DNA of 64,000 bases from Polynucleobacter sp. CS-Odin-A6 (GCF_018882095.1 NZ_JACVPD010000003.1:62001-126000), one strand, 5' to 3'. Counted from the first letter of the stretch, positions 44,702 to 55,234 are shown. Notes: generated by a model not told the origin, from the sequence alone. Translations and numbers: made by a program.

Positions 44702-45532
44702 CTATGGTTTTTTTGCTTGCTCAGGCAGCACTGCAAATCGAATGGTATTTCCGCCCTTATTTTTGCTGAGATACATTGCTTTATCTGCTCGATCTAAGAT
44801 GCTTTCCTTGTCTGACATGACTCCATCGAACATCGCGATACCTAAACTAGAAAAACTTTGATATTCAATTGCCTTAATAGCTTTTTTGCCATCTCTAATA
44901 CGCAGGGTGTAGGGTAGGGCCAAAGAGGTCAATATTTTGCTAGCAACGAGGTTGGCCTCTTTTTGCGCCTCTTTTAAATTGCCATCTAAGCTATCAAGCA
45001 GAACAACAAACTCATCTCCCCCATAGCGAGCAACGGTGTCGGATGCACGTATACAGGCCGTCAAACGACTAGCCACACCAATTAAAAGCGCATCTCCTGC
45101 TTCATGACCATAAGTGTCATTGATGGCTTTGAACCGGTCGATGTCTACAAAGATGGCAGCGCTATAGGATTTCCAGCGTTTATTATTTAGAATAATTTGG
45201 TTTAAACGATCATCTAAAAGACGGCGATTTGGTAGCCCAGTCAGCGCATCTATGAATGCTAGATTGTGGATTTGACTATATTCCGATACTTTTTTTTCTA
45301 GATGAATGCGATTTTTTTCTACGATTTCTTTAAGCTCTTCTAGAACAATATTTTTTTGTTCCGCGTCCTTACTGTTTTTCTTAAGTACTTCCTGCAAGTG
45401 TGTCACTATTTCTTTTGTTGCTTGAATAATGTTGTCACTATTTTTTTGAATGATTTTTAACGTTGCAAATGATTCGCTACTATTTTGCAAGGCGTTTTCA
45501 GCCTTTTCGGCACGCAAGCTCATTAACTCCAA
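44702..45532 (-). CDS. Diguanylate cyclase (GGDEF domain)
   Basis: A 276-residue c-di-GMP synthase. The N-terminal 90 residues are charged and likely coiled coil. The GGDEF domain begins FIDALTGLPNRRLL; the metal site is in FVDIDRFKAINDTYGHEAGD, the active-site loop GGDEF is at 171-175, and the inhibitory RxxD site (RASD, 162-165) is intact. It starts at TTG 45532 or ATG 45523. Just upstream, another frame from ATG 45588 encodes MPAIMISKTEEPKKEVVRP before a stop, so a small frameshift may have removed a longer N-terminus. No sensor domain is seen. Confidence 0.85.
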   Translation of the reverse strand: MELMSLRAEKAENALQNSSESFATLKIIQKNSDNIIQATKEIVTHLQEVLKKNSKDAEQKNIVLEELKEIVEKNRIHLEKKVSEYSQIHNLAFIDALTGLPNRRLLDDRLNQIILNNKRWKSYSAAIFVDIDRFKAINDTYGHEAGDALLIGVASRLTACIRASDTVARYGGDEFVVLLDSLDGNLKEAQKEANLVASKILTSLALPYTLRIRDGKKAIKAIEYQSFSSLGIAMFDGVMSDKESILDRADKAMYLSKNKGGNTIRFAVLPEQAKKP

Positions 45533-45951
45533 GGGCGTACTACTTCTTTTTTCGGCTCTTCAGTTTTCGAAATCATAATTGCAGGCATTCTTTCTTTTAC
45601 CTATGACCTGTTCATTATTTAAATAACTGTAATCATGGTCTGTTCGATTCCGCACACATTTCAAAAAAACTGTATTAATGAATTTATATGACTATCGATC
45701 TATTGATTTGGCATCCTCATCTGCATCGCTATTTAAGTGGAGGAATTGCTTCAAAATGAATGGACCTAGTATTGAGTGTGGCGATCTCATTTGCTTGTCG
45801 TATCGGGCAAAGCTTAAAGACTGGAGTTGGTTGAGGAGGAGAGCTCAAAGCTCATCGACCTATTTAGCCTTAACCACTAGGTCTTGGATGAATGAATGAG
45901 TTTTGGCTCACAATAAAGCTCTCCGCAATTAAGCAAAAATCAAAGCAAGGA
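45533..45951. other. Intergenic region between the GGDEF gene and a small membrane-protein gene
   Basis: About 420 bases without a gene I can support. A 73-codon frame (45678-45899, plus) has no recognisable features and no good ribosome-binding site. The left end probably contains the GGDEF promoter and a possibly shifted 5' end of its gene. Confidence 0.5.
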
Positions 45952-46200
45952 TTACTTATGAGATTGCTTTTTACGCTTAAAAAGGATCCAGGCTGTATTG
46001 ATTCTCGTGATAACCATGATCGGCCAGAGAAATGTACAAACCATGACCCAAAAAATACGCCCCTCTAGAGGGGAATTTTGATCTGGGTTCTCTGCCTTGC
46101 GAGGCCCTTCGCTATACAAGTGCCGTTGCGAATAAGTCGCTAAACCAAAACATGCGCCAAAGAAGAGGAAAAAGTAGATATAAGTATATTCATTCATCAT
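45952..46200 (-). CDS. Small inner-membrane protein
   Basis: An 82-residue protein with two membrane helices (about 7-23, YIYFFLFFGACFGLATY; and 49-67, IFWVMVCTFLWPIMVITRI) joined by a polar loop, ending in a basic tail (FKRKKQSHK). By the positive-inside rule the tail would be cytoplasmic. No family is recognised. It begins with two Met codons, either of which could be used. Confidence 0.6.
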   Translation of the reverse strand: MMNEYTYIYFFLFFGACFGLATYSQRHLYSEGPRKAENPDQNSPLEGRIFWVMVCTFLWPIMVITRINTAWILFKRKKQSHK

Positions 46201-46257
46201 TTTTAGCTTGCATAAAATTGTTTGATCGAAATCTTACACGACCTTTCCCGCCAATAA

Positions 46258-46291
46258 AAAACCCTGTAGCTTTATAGGCTTACAGGGTTTT
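46258..46291 (-). terminator. Intrinsic terminator after tRNA-Asn
   Basis: Perfect 11-base arms AAAACCCTGTA (46258-46268) and TACAGGGTTTT (46281-46291) with a 12-base loop; on the minus strand it ends in a U-run just after the tRNA. Confidence 0.85.
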
Positions 46292-46295
46292 AATT

Positions 46296-46371
46296 TGGCT
46301 CCTCGACCTGGGCTCGAACCAGGGACCTACGGATTAACAGTCCGGTGCTCTACCAACTGAGCTATCGAGGA
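46296..46371 (-). tRNA. tRNA-Asn (anticodon GTT)
   Basis: On the minus strand it starts TCCTCGATAGCTCAGTTGGT and ends CGAGGAGCCA with encoded CCA. The anticodon loop CTGTTAA gives GTT, and the T arm has GGTTCGAGCCC. The length is 76 bases. Confidence 0.97.
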
Positions 46372-46392
46372 ATAAGCCGATATTATAGCAAG

Positions 46393-47277
46393 ATGAAATC
46401 ATCCGTTCCAAGTTCCATTCAGATCCCTAAGGTACTGACTATTGCCGGCTCCGATAGCGGCGGTGGTGCAGGCATTCAGGCGGACCTCAAAGTCATTACA
46501 GCCCTTGGTGGATATGGGATGTCGGTGATTACCGCTATTACTGCCCAGAATACTTTGGGGGTTACTAGTATTCAAGACGTGGCTTTGGATGTTGTTGAGG
46601 CTCAAATTGATGCTGTATTTCTCGATATCGGGGTCGATATTGTCAAAATTGGGATGCTGGCCAGTCCAGAAATCGTACGAACAGTAGCATCAGCTTTAAA
46701 GCGCCTTGGTGCCAAAAGAATTGTCCTGGATCCAGTATTGAGAGCTACATCAGGCGCTAGTCTTGGTGGTGACGATACTGCCCAAGCTATGATTGCGGCG
46801 TTATTTCCGATGGCTACTCTCGTGACGCCGAATTTAGAAGAAACTGCTTTGCTCTTGGGTCGCGATATAACTAAGCCTGAAGACTTTAAGGCGGCAGCTC
46901 AAGAATTACTCGATATGGGCCCGCAAGCAATCTTGATTAAAGGTGGGCATCTTGACAGCACACATACCCAGCTGACTGATTTTTTAATGTGGCGCACGCT
47001 TGAGGATGGCCTCGAAGTCATCCAATCAAAAGAATTCAAACACTATCGCGTGAACACTCCCAATACTCATGGTACTGGTTGCTCTTTGTCCTCAGCTATT
47101 GCAAGCTATTTAGCTGATGGACATGATCTTCCTCATGCCGTTGCTAAAGCGATTTCCTATGTGGAGGCTGGATTAGAGGCAGGTCGATTCCTCAGTATTG
47201 GTGAAGGTCCTGGGCCCTTATGGCATATGCACGATTTTTACCCCACGATATTGCCAGAAGAAGAGGGTAAGTTTTAA
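46393..47277 (+). CDS. thiD: Hydroxymethylpyrimidine/phosphomethylpyrimidine kinase
   Basis: A 294-residue ribokinase-fold enzyme that phosphorylates HMP and HMP-P for thiamin synthesis. VLTIAGSDSGGGAGIQADLK opens the protein, VLDPVLRATSGASL and VTPNLEE follow, then ILIKGGHL and NTHGTGCSLSSAIASYLADG with the anion-hole and catalytic Asp/Cys region. The start at 46393 avoids overlap with the divergent tRNA-Asn. It converges on the thiC-thiE operon. Confidence 0.95.
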   Translation: MKSSVPSSIQIPKVLTIAGSDSGGGAGIQADLKVITALGGYGMSVITAITAQNTLGVTSIQDVALDVVEAQIDAVFLDIGVDIVKIGMLASPEIVRTVASALKRLGAKRIVLDPVLRATSGASLGGDDTAQAMIAALFPMATLVTPNLEETALLLGRDITKPEDFKAAAQELLDMGPQAILIKGGHLDSTHTQLTDFLMWRTLEDGLEVIQSKEFKHYRVNTPNTHGTGCSLSSAIASYLADGHDLPHAVAKAISYVEAGLEAGRFLSIGEGPGPLWHMHDFYPTILPEEEGKF

Positions 47278-47286
47278 GTATTAGTA

Positions 47287-47325
47287 GCTAACGGTTAGCA
47301 GTTTGTTAATAGTTAACAGTTAATA
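47287..47325. repeat. Palindrome and three tandem 7-base repeats between thiD and thiE
   Basis: A 13-base palindrome GCTAACGGTTAGC (47287-47299) is followed by GTTAATA, GTTAACA, GTTAATA head to tail (47305-47325). They fill the gap between the convergent thiamin genes. There is no U-tract typical of a terminator. Confidence 0.5.
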
Positions 47326-47326
47326 A

Positions 47327-48256
47327 TTAGGTTTTCATCAATTCTTGAAGATGCTTGACTGCCGCCTTCGGGTCACTCGCTCCATTAATGGCTCTAACAA
47401 CTGCCACAGACCCAACCCCACTTTGTGCTACCGCATGAATACTGCTCTCATCAATCCCGCCAATCGCTACTAAAGAGTAGTGATTCATCAGCTTGGCATA
47501 TTGATAGAGGCGGCCCAAGCCCTGTGGTGCAGTCGGCATCTTTTTGAGATTGGTTGGGAAGACGGCCCCCATCGCAATATAACTAGGGCAAAAGCGATCT
47601 GCGCTCACCATCTCTGCATAGCCATGCGTACTTAAGCCTAGACGTAAACCCTTTGCTCGAATCGCATCTAGATCCGCCGACTCGATATCTTCTTGACCTA
47701 AGTGCACACCATAAGCCCCAGCCTCAATGGCCTCTTGCCAAAAATCATTAATGAAGAGCAGAGTCTTACTACCCTTGACGGCCTGAACTGATTCTTTAAT
47801 CTGATTGCGAATGCGTTTATTGTCTTCAGACTTCAGTCGCAGTTGGACGGTTGGCACTTCGGCTTCAACCATTCTCTTCACCCAATCGGCATCTGGCATC
47901 ACCGCATACAAGCCTAAACGCTGAGGACATTCTGCAAAGGCGTTGGGATTCATATTCCGAGTCCAGGGCAGGAGGTCAAAATGCTCGGGCCTCGCTGGCC
48001 ACTTGAGGGGATTAAAACCACCATCCTGATTCACCATACGTGACCATGCTTTGCCTAATACTCTAGCGTCATTCTCTATAAATCCCATCGTGATCGCTGC
48101 AACAATACCGGCTAATTCGTAATGGTCTGCCGCATGCTCATTATCAATTTTAGGTGGGGGCGATGCCATGCTATATGCCGGAATCGGAATGCATAAATCA
48201 TCCGCGCTGTGGGCAGCAACAATTTGATCGGCAAGATCGCGAACTAAGCTCATCAA
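47327..48256 (-). CDS. thiE: Thiamine-phosphate synthase with N-terminal extension
   Basis: ThiE joins HMP-PP and thiazole phosphate to thiamin phosphate. The synthase barrel occupies about residues 110-309: LGLYAVMPDADWVKRM, VPTVQLRLKSED, LFINDFWQEAIEAGAYGVHLGQEDI, GLSTHGYAEM, YIAMGAVFPTNLKK and LVAIGGIDESSI. The first ~105 residues are extra compared with E. coli ThiE and contain ELAGIVAAITMGFIENDARV, which I recall as typical of longer betaproteobacterial ThiE. It is the last gene of the operon, 10 bases after thiG. Confidence 0.9.
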   Translation of the reverse strand: MMSLVRDLADQIVAAHSADDLCIPIPAYSMASPPPKIDNEHAADHYELAGIVAAITMGFIENDARVLGKAWSRMVNQDGGFNPLKWPARPEHFDLLPWTRNMNPNAFAECPQRLGLYAVMPDADWVKRMVEAEVPTVQLRLKSEDNKRIRNQIKESVQAVKGSKTLLFINDFWQEAIEAGAYGVHLGQEDIESADLDAIRAKGLRLGLSTHGYAEMVSADRFCPSYIAMGAVFPTNLKKMPTAPQGLGRLYQYAKLMNHYSLVAIGGIDESSIHAVAQSGVGSVAVVRAINGASDPKAAVKHLQELMKT

Positions 48257-48266
48257 TAAACCTTCC

Positions 48267-49085
48267 TTAGTTCTGATGCCAGAAGGGCGTACCTACCAGC
48301 GGCGTGCTGGCTTGTGCTGATTGTTGGGCTTTCATGGCTCCGGAAAGGTAGGCGGTGCGACCCGCGTCTACTGCCGTTGCAAATGCTTTGGCCATGGCAA
48401 CGGGATCATCGGCCAGAGCTACTGCGGTATTCAGTAAGACGCCATCAAAGCCCCATTCCATTACGCTACAGGCATGCGAAGGGAGTCCTAGGCCAGCATC
48501 TACTAAGAGGGGCACCTTTAAGCGGTCGCGCAGCAGTTTTAATGCATATGGATTTAATGGCCCTTGACCCGTTCCAATTGGTGCAGCCCAAGGCATGACC
48601 GCTTGGCATCCCACATCCACTAAACGCTGACACAAAATCAGATCTTCAGTGCAATAAGGCAATACTTTAAAACCGGCTTTGATCAAGGTTTCTGCGGTAT
48701 CCACTAAACGTAAAGTATCGGGTTGTAAGGTGTAATCATCACCAATCAACTCTAATTTAATCCAGGAAGTTTCAAATACTTCTCGAGCCATCTGTGCAGT
48801 AGTGATGACTTCTTTGGGGCTATGACAGCCAGCAGTGTTGGGTAAAACGGGTACTGCCATTTTCTTGAGCAGATCCCAAAAGCCAGAATGGGCTTCGGCG
48901 GTAGAGGTACCTTGCCTACGTAAGCTCACCGTAATCATGCCAGGGTTGGATTGCTTCACGGCATTTTCTAACACCTGTGGAGAAGGATAACGAGAGGTGC
49001 CAAGTAATAAACGGCTAGCGAATGTTTCCCCATACAGTACCAAGGGGTCTGCTGTATTTAAAGGGTTTGGTAATGGCGCAGTCAT
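48267..49085 (-). CDS. thiG: Thiazole synthase
   Basis: ThiG makes the thiazole ring from deoxyxylulose phosphate, ThiS thiocarboxylate and dehydroglycine. The 272-residue protein has [50 protein letters not shown], and the Schiff-base Lys110 in [48 protein letters not shown] forms the phosphate-binding end (in the last 80 residues). It lies between thiS and thiE. Confidence 0.96.
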   Translation of the reverse strand: MTAPLPNPLNTADPLVLYGETFASRLLLGTSRYPSPQVLENAVKQSNPGMITVSLRRQGTSTAEAHSGFWDLLKKMAVPVLPNTAGCHSPKEVITTAQMAREVFETSWIKLELIGDDYTLQPDTLRLVDTAETLIKAGFKVLPYCTEDLILCQRLVDVGCQAVMPWAAPIGTGQGPLNPYALKLLRDRLKVPLLVDAGLGLPSHACSVMEWGFDGVLLNTAVALADDPVAMAKAFATAVDAGRTAYLSGAMKAQQSAQASTPLVGTPFWHQN

Positions 49086-49113
49086 GTTATTAAATTACGA
49101 TTTAGATAATGAG

Positions 49114-49311
49114 TTAGCCGCCAGTAACCGGGGCAATCACTTCCATCTCATCGCCTTCTTGCAAAATGGCTTCAGCATGTTTGCTCTTTGGAACAAATTC
49201 ATAATTAATCGCAACCGCATAAGGTGGCGTAGCTTCGATGAGCAGGAGCACATCATCAATGCTGCTATTTTCAGGAACTTCTCTCTCCAGTTGATTGACA
49301 ATTAAGCGCAT
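49114..49311 (-). CDS. thiS: Sulfur carrier protein ThiS
   Basis: A 65-residue ubiquitin-like protein that carries sulfur as a C-terminal thiocarboxylate. It starts MRLIVNQLEREV, has AVAINYEFVPKSKHAEAILQEGDEMEVIAPVTGG, and ends in the required Gly-Gly. It overlaps the end of thiO by 10 bases. No thiF is nearby. Confidence 0.95.
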   Translation of the reverse strand: MRLIVNQLEREVPENSSIDDVLLLIEATPPYAVAINYEFVPKSKHAEAILQEGDEMEVIAPVTGG

Positions 49312-50456
49312 ACGCTTGCCTCCAAAGGAATGCTCACAGCAGAAGCGACCTTTAAGCCTAAGTTCATCGCAGTAGTGCTAGCGCCATCACTCAATATCTC
49401 TAAGGCACAATCTAAGATTGCGGGAGAAATCATGAAACCATGTCTATACAGGCCATTAATCATCATGAGGCTAGCCTCATTCGAGGCGTGATCAAAGCAA
49501 ATCTCTGGAAGATTGTCTTTTAAGGTGGGTCGGCACTGTGTTGCCATTTCTAAAATACGCGCCTCAGCAAAGCCGCTATGCACGGTATAAGTAGCGCTAA
49601 GCAACTCCATAGCAGAGCGCACGCTCATCGGAGACATATCCTCAGACTCAATCTCGGTTGCACCCACGACATAAACATCATCCTCTTTTGGGGCAATATA
49701 GATCGGATAGCGGGGATGGATTAAGCGAGTGGGGCGATGTAACTTTACTTCAGGCGCATATAGGCGTATCACTTCACCCCGAATACCCCGCAAATCTTTA
49801 TTCGAATTTTCTGCTGAGTTCCAGGATGCTTTTGCGCCTAAGCCACGACAATCGATGACCCATTCAAACTGCTGATTCTTGCGCAGCGTTTCTGGTTCGA
49901 TTGCTTGACTCCAATGACAAGGCACTTTCATTAAAGTCAACTCAACAAGCAAAGCTTCAAGAAGTTGGCGATTATCTAGCTGGCCTTCGTTAGGGAGATA
50001 CAGTCCCTGAGTAAAGCGCTCAGCGACACTAGGCTCAATTTTTGCGAGAGACTGACTATCTAAGTGCAGCGGTTTAGAGAGATTTAGGTTGCGACTGCAA
50101 TTACTCTCGAGGTGAGAAGCAAATCGCTCTGCTTCGCTGGCGTCTTGCCGGTGCCACAAAATTAAGGTGCCTTCTTGCTGAAAGAAGACTGGCTTAGCCA
50201 GTTCGCTGATCAGTTGTTTCCATCTGGGCAAGCTGTGGATACCCATCCGCACCACGTTATCTTCAGTGATAGCTGATTCAGCAAGGGGTGCCAACATTGC
50301 TGCAGCAATGCGAGCAGCAGATTTAAAAGCATCTGATCCGCCTTTCTCAAACAGTTCCACTTGCGCGCCGCGCTTGGCAAGCGCGACCGCTAGCAACCGG
50401 CCAATGAGGCCGGCGCCAACGATGGCAAATTTCTTGTTTGCGAAAGAACTACTCAT
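49302..50456 (-). CDS. thiO: Glycine oxidase ThiO
   Basis: A 384-residue FAD-dependent amine oxidase that provides dehydroglycine for ThiG, in place of ThiH. The dinucleotide motif VGAGLIGRLLAVALAKRGAQVELFEK is at the N-terminus. Further segments are GLYLPNEGQLDNRQLLEALL, VIDCRGLGAKA, RGIRGEVIRLYAPE and GLYRHGFMISPAI, as in glycine and sarcosine oxidases. It sits between thiC (6-base gap) and thiS (overlap). Confidence 0.92.
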   Translation of the reverse strand: MSSSFANKKFAIVGAGLIGRLLAVALAKRGAQVELFEKGGSDAFKSAARIAAAMLAPLAESAITEDNVVRMGIHSLPRWKQLISELAKPVFFQQEGTLILWHRQDASEAERFASHLESNCSRNLNLSKPLHLDSQSLAKIEPSVAERFTQGLYLPNEGQLDNRQLLEALLVELTLMKVPCHWSQAIEPETLRKNQQFEWVIDCRGLGAKASWNSAENSNKDLRGIRGEVIRLYAPEVKLHRPTRLIHPRYPIYIAPKEDDVYVVGATEIESEDMSPMSVRSAMELLSATYTVHSGFAEARILEMATQCRPTLKDNLPEICFDHASNEASLMMINGLYRHGFMISPAILDCALEILSDGASTTAMNLGLKVASAVSIPLEASVCA

Positions 50457-50461
50457 GACGA

Positions 50462-52544
<2,083 letters not shown>

Positions 52545-52620
52545 ATCCTTAATCTCATTTAACCACGAAATGGCTCAGAACTTTGTGCACTCAAGCAAGT
52601 TTTTAGGGTTTAAGCTAGAT

Positions 52621-53460
52621 TTAACCCAACCTAGCATGACGCAAAATGAAGTCCGCCGTCACAAAAGCCGCATCGCTGGTGAATTCATCGGCCAAAATAC
52701 GAGCCGCTGCCTCTGAATGCGGGATTTCAATAAAACCGCTCACTTCTCCGTCGTGATTGGTAGGAATAAAGTTTTCAGCGAGCTCTAAATCATAGATATA
52801 GAGCTGTTCATCATGAAAACCCCGCCCAGGAATAGGACGGCGCATATGAATTCGGCCTACGGGATCAATTTGATCAGAAATCTGAGATGGAACGCCGGCC
52901 TCTTCCCAGAGCTCCCTTTTGGCATTCGCCCAAGGTGTCTCATCTGCCCCAATACCGCCGGCAGCAAGGTTATCAAGACGGCCTGGGTCAATCGCCTTGG
53001 TTTCGCTACGCCGGCCAAGCCATAGATTGCCCGCCTTGGTGTAGCCATTAATGTGGCTTGCCATGCTCCTAAAGCCAAAAGTTCTGAATGCAGCCCGCTC
53101 CAAGCGAAAGTATTCATGGCCATTTTGGTCAATCCAGGCGAAATCTTCATGCCGCCAGCCAAAAACGAAGCCGCCCTGATGCATGCGATCAGCCAATATT
53201 GCTAGGCTCACTGACAAATTGAAGGGGTTAGCATGGCGGATGGTCAGATGATCATGTCCCATCTCTATATAGGTGATGGGATTGTTGATCAACGATGCTT
53301 GCAAATAGGGTGCGTAATCCGGATTGAGGTGACCAATGATCTGCCCAGGCTGGGCACCACCCAGAAAATGGATTGGCAAGTAGTCTTGCGGCGCAGATCT
53401 CGTTGCGTTTTGGAGCATCTCTTCGAGAGCGGCGATGGTGCTGGTGGTGAGTTTGTACAT
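52621..53460 (-). CDS. DUF4743 and NUDIX domain hydrolase
   Basis: A 279-residue protein. The first ~125 residues are the DUF4743 type (LPIHFLGGAQPGQIIGHL, FVFGWRHEDFAWI, ERAAFRTFGFRS). The NUDIX box is complete, GGIGADETPWANAKRELWEEAGV (about 168-190), where the spaced G, E, REL, EE and G match the consensus. Related fungal and plant proteins are thiamin-pyrophosphokinase-linked NUDIX enzymes that act on damaged thiamin diphosphates; its place next to the thiamin operon fits this. The bacterial substrate is not proven. Confidence 0.88.
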   Translation of the reverse strand: MYKLTTSTIAALEEMLQNATRSAPQDYLPIHFLGGAQPGQIIGHLNPDYAPYLQASLINNPITYIEMGHDHLTIRHANPFNLSVSLAILADRMHQGGFVFGWRHEDFAWIDQNGHEYFRLERAAFRTFGFRSMASHINGYTKAGNLWLGRRSETKAIDPGRLDNLAAGGIGADETPWANAKRELWEEAGVPSQISDQIDPVGRIHMRRPIPGRGFHDEQLYIYDLELAENFIPTNHDGEVSGFIEIPHSEAAARILADEFTSDAAFVTADFILRHARLG

Positions 53461-53632
53461 TCCATCAGTGTAAGAGAAGTTAGGTAATTACAAAAACTAA
53501 GTAAAAAATTCACAATCGATTTTGAATTGTCAACCTATCTTTACTGAATTTTTTGTCAGAGACGGATGCTCATAATTTAAGCAAGCTAGGTCACACTATA
53601 CAAATCTAAGACTTACGAAAACTTTTGCTGAT

Positions 53633-53654
53633 TTATCCACAAAGGCTGTGGATA
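53633..53654. other. Inverted pair of perfect DnaA boxes
   Basis: TTATCCACA (53633-53641) and TGTGGATAA (53646-53654) face each other across AGGC. Both equal the strongest E. coli DnaA box. They lie 15 bases past the 3' end of tRNA-Arg, in a gene-free stretch of about 200 bases. As RNA on the minus strand it could also form a hairpin, but no U-run follows. Confidence 0.6.
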
Positions 53655-53669
53655 AGTTTTGATTATCAA

Positions 53670-53745
53670 GTGGTCCCGCCGACAGGAATCGAACCTGTAT
53701 CCCACGCTTAGGAGGCATGTGCACTATCCATTGTGCTACGGCGAG
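53670..53745 (-). tRNA. tRNA-Arg (anticodon CCT)
   Basis: On the minus strand the acceptor arms CTCGCCG and CGGCGGG pair (one T-G), followed by A and encoded CCA. The anticodon loop CTCCTAA between CATGC and GCGTG gives CCT. The T arm has GGTTCGATTCC. It is 76 bases long. Confidence 0.94.
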
Positions 53746-53845
53746 AAGAGCCAGAAAACATACTTCAAAAAATAATTACTTAAAAAACTAGATCAATTAC
53801 AAAAAATAATGTAGTGCGACAAACCATTATCTACGCAAGTCCAAT

Positions 53846-53995
53846 TCACCAACCGCACATTGCCCATACTTGATTAGTGATTGCAATCATGGTCTCGGGC
53901 GCTAAGTATGCGATAAAAATACTTCCTAATACTAGGGTCACTATTAAATAAATCAACGCTTTTAATAATGAATGGTTTGCTGTCGTACTAAACAT
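53846..53995 (-). CDS. 49-residue single-helix membrane protein coupled to the MFS gene
   Basis: ATG 53995 lies one base after the MFS stop codon (53997-53999) and the frame runs 49 codons to TGA 53846. A membrane helix (about 12-34, LKALIYLIVTLVLGSIFIAYL) is followed by a short tail ending TNQVWAMCGW. The tight junction suggests translation coupling. A small partner or regulator of the transporter is inferred; no family is named. Confidence 0.6.
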   Translation of the reverse strand: MFSTTANHSLLKALIYLIVTLVLGSIFIAYLAPETMIAITNQVWAMCGW

Positions 53996-53996
53996 T

Positions 53997-55229
53997 TTAG
54001 GCAGTTACAGTGCGATGAATTGCCCGCTCTTTAACGGGAAGATTAACTAAGAATGCAAAGACACCTAAGGCGATAGCGATTTCCCAAACAATCAGATAAG
54101 AGCCCGTGCGGTCAAATAAATAACCGCCAAAATAAGCGCCACAGAAGCTACCCAGTTGGTGTGAAAAAAACACTAAACCAGAAAGCATTGAAAGATATTT
54201 AACTCCAAAGATTTGCGCCACGATTGCATTCGTTAGTGGGATGGTAGAGAGCCACAAGAAACCCATGATAGCGGCAAAGATGTAGGTGGTTGTTGGGCTC
54301 AGAGGCAGCCAGATGAAGCCTGCGATGGCAATGGATCTCAAGATATAGATGCCAGATAGCAAGTAACGCTTCGGAAAGCGTTGACCTAGAATGCCAGCAC
54401 TATAGGTGCCGAAGATATTAAATAGTCCAATCAGAGCAAGTGCCGTAGTGGCAACTACTGGTGCACCGACTGCGGGATAAATTTGCGATAAATCTTTCAG
54501 ATACGGCGCTAAATGGACAGCAATAAAGACCACCTGAAAGCCACATACAAAATAACCTAAAGTCAAAAATCTAAAGCTCGGATTGCTCATTGCTTCTTTC
54601 AAAGCCTGCTTGATTGTTTGATCACTGCCTTGATGTGTGTTCGTGACATTTGGTTCGCGCAACATAAACGCAATCGGAATCATGAGACTGGCCATGAGTG
54701 CGAGTATTAAGAGTGCATCATTAGCACCGATGCTGCTAAGCAAACCTTGCTCCACTGGAATCATCAGAAATTGTCCAAATGATCCAGCGGCTGCAGTAAT
54801 ACCCATTGCCCACACGCGTTTGTCTGCAGAAACATTGCGACCTAAAATTCCATAGACCACACTGTAGGTAGTTGCTGTTTGTGCAAGACCAATAAATAAG
54901 CCGCCAGCTAATAAGAAATTAAAGCTATCCGTGGAGAGCGCCATGCCAGTTAAACCGAGCGCATAGAGAGCCCCACCAATCACCATTATTTTGAGTGCAC
55001 CATAACGATCAGCCAATGCGCCGGTGATTGGTTGCACTGCACCCCAAACTAAATTCTGTAATGCAATAGTTAAGGCAAAGGTTTCTCGTCCCCAACCGTT
55101 GGCCATCGTAATAGGGAGATTAAAGAGCCCAAAGCCATGACGAATACCCATGGAAAATGTCACCATCAGGCCGCCGAATATTAGTAATTGCCGCAGCGAT
55201 AACTTGGGACTGAAATTACTCAAAGACAT
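53997..55229 (-). CDS. MFS transporter
   Basis: A 410-residue major-facilitator transporter with about 12 membrane helices. The motif-A-like loop between helices 2 and 3 is GALADRYGALKIM. The start SLRQLLIFGGLMVTFSMGIRHGFGLFNLPI resembles monocarboxylate or oxalate/formate carriers. It is 5 bases downstream of the CoA-transferase gene, which suggests it imports the acid that the transferase activates. The substrate is unknown. Confidence 0.88.
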   Translation of the reverse strand: MSLSNFSPKLSLRQLLIFGGLMVTFSMGIRHGFGLFNLPITMANGWGRETFALTIALQNLVWGAVQPITGALADRYGALKIMVIGGALYALGLTGMALSTDSFNFLLAGGLFIGLAQTATTYSVVYGILGRNVSADKRVWAMGITAAAGSFGQFLMIPVEQGLLSSIGANDALLILALMASLMIPIAFMLREPNVTNTHQGSDQTIKQALKEAMSNPSFRFLTLGYFVCGFQVVFIAVHLAPYLKDLSQIYPAVGAPVVATTALALIGLFNIFGTYSAGILGQRFPKRYLLSGIYILRSIAIAGFIWLPLSPTTTYIFAAIMGFLWLSTIPLTNAIVAQIFGVKYLSMLSGLVFFSHQLGSFCGAYFGGYLFDRTGSYLIVWEIAIALGVFAFLVNLPVKERAIHRTVTA

Positions 55230-55234
55230 GAGAG

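Noticed and set aside
45627..45650. TTCGATTCC stretch resembling a tRNA T arm, possible integration scar
   Set aside because: The flanking bases do not form a T stem and no other tRNA part or integrase gene is nearby.
45678..45899. 73-codon plus-strand frame
   Set aside because: No ribosome-binding site, signal, helix or recognisable motif; composition looks non-coding.
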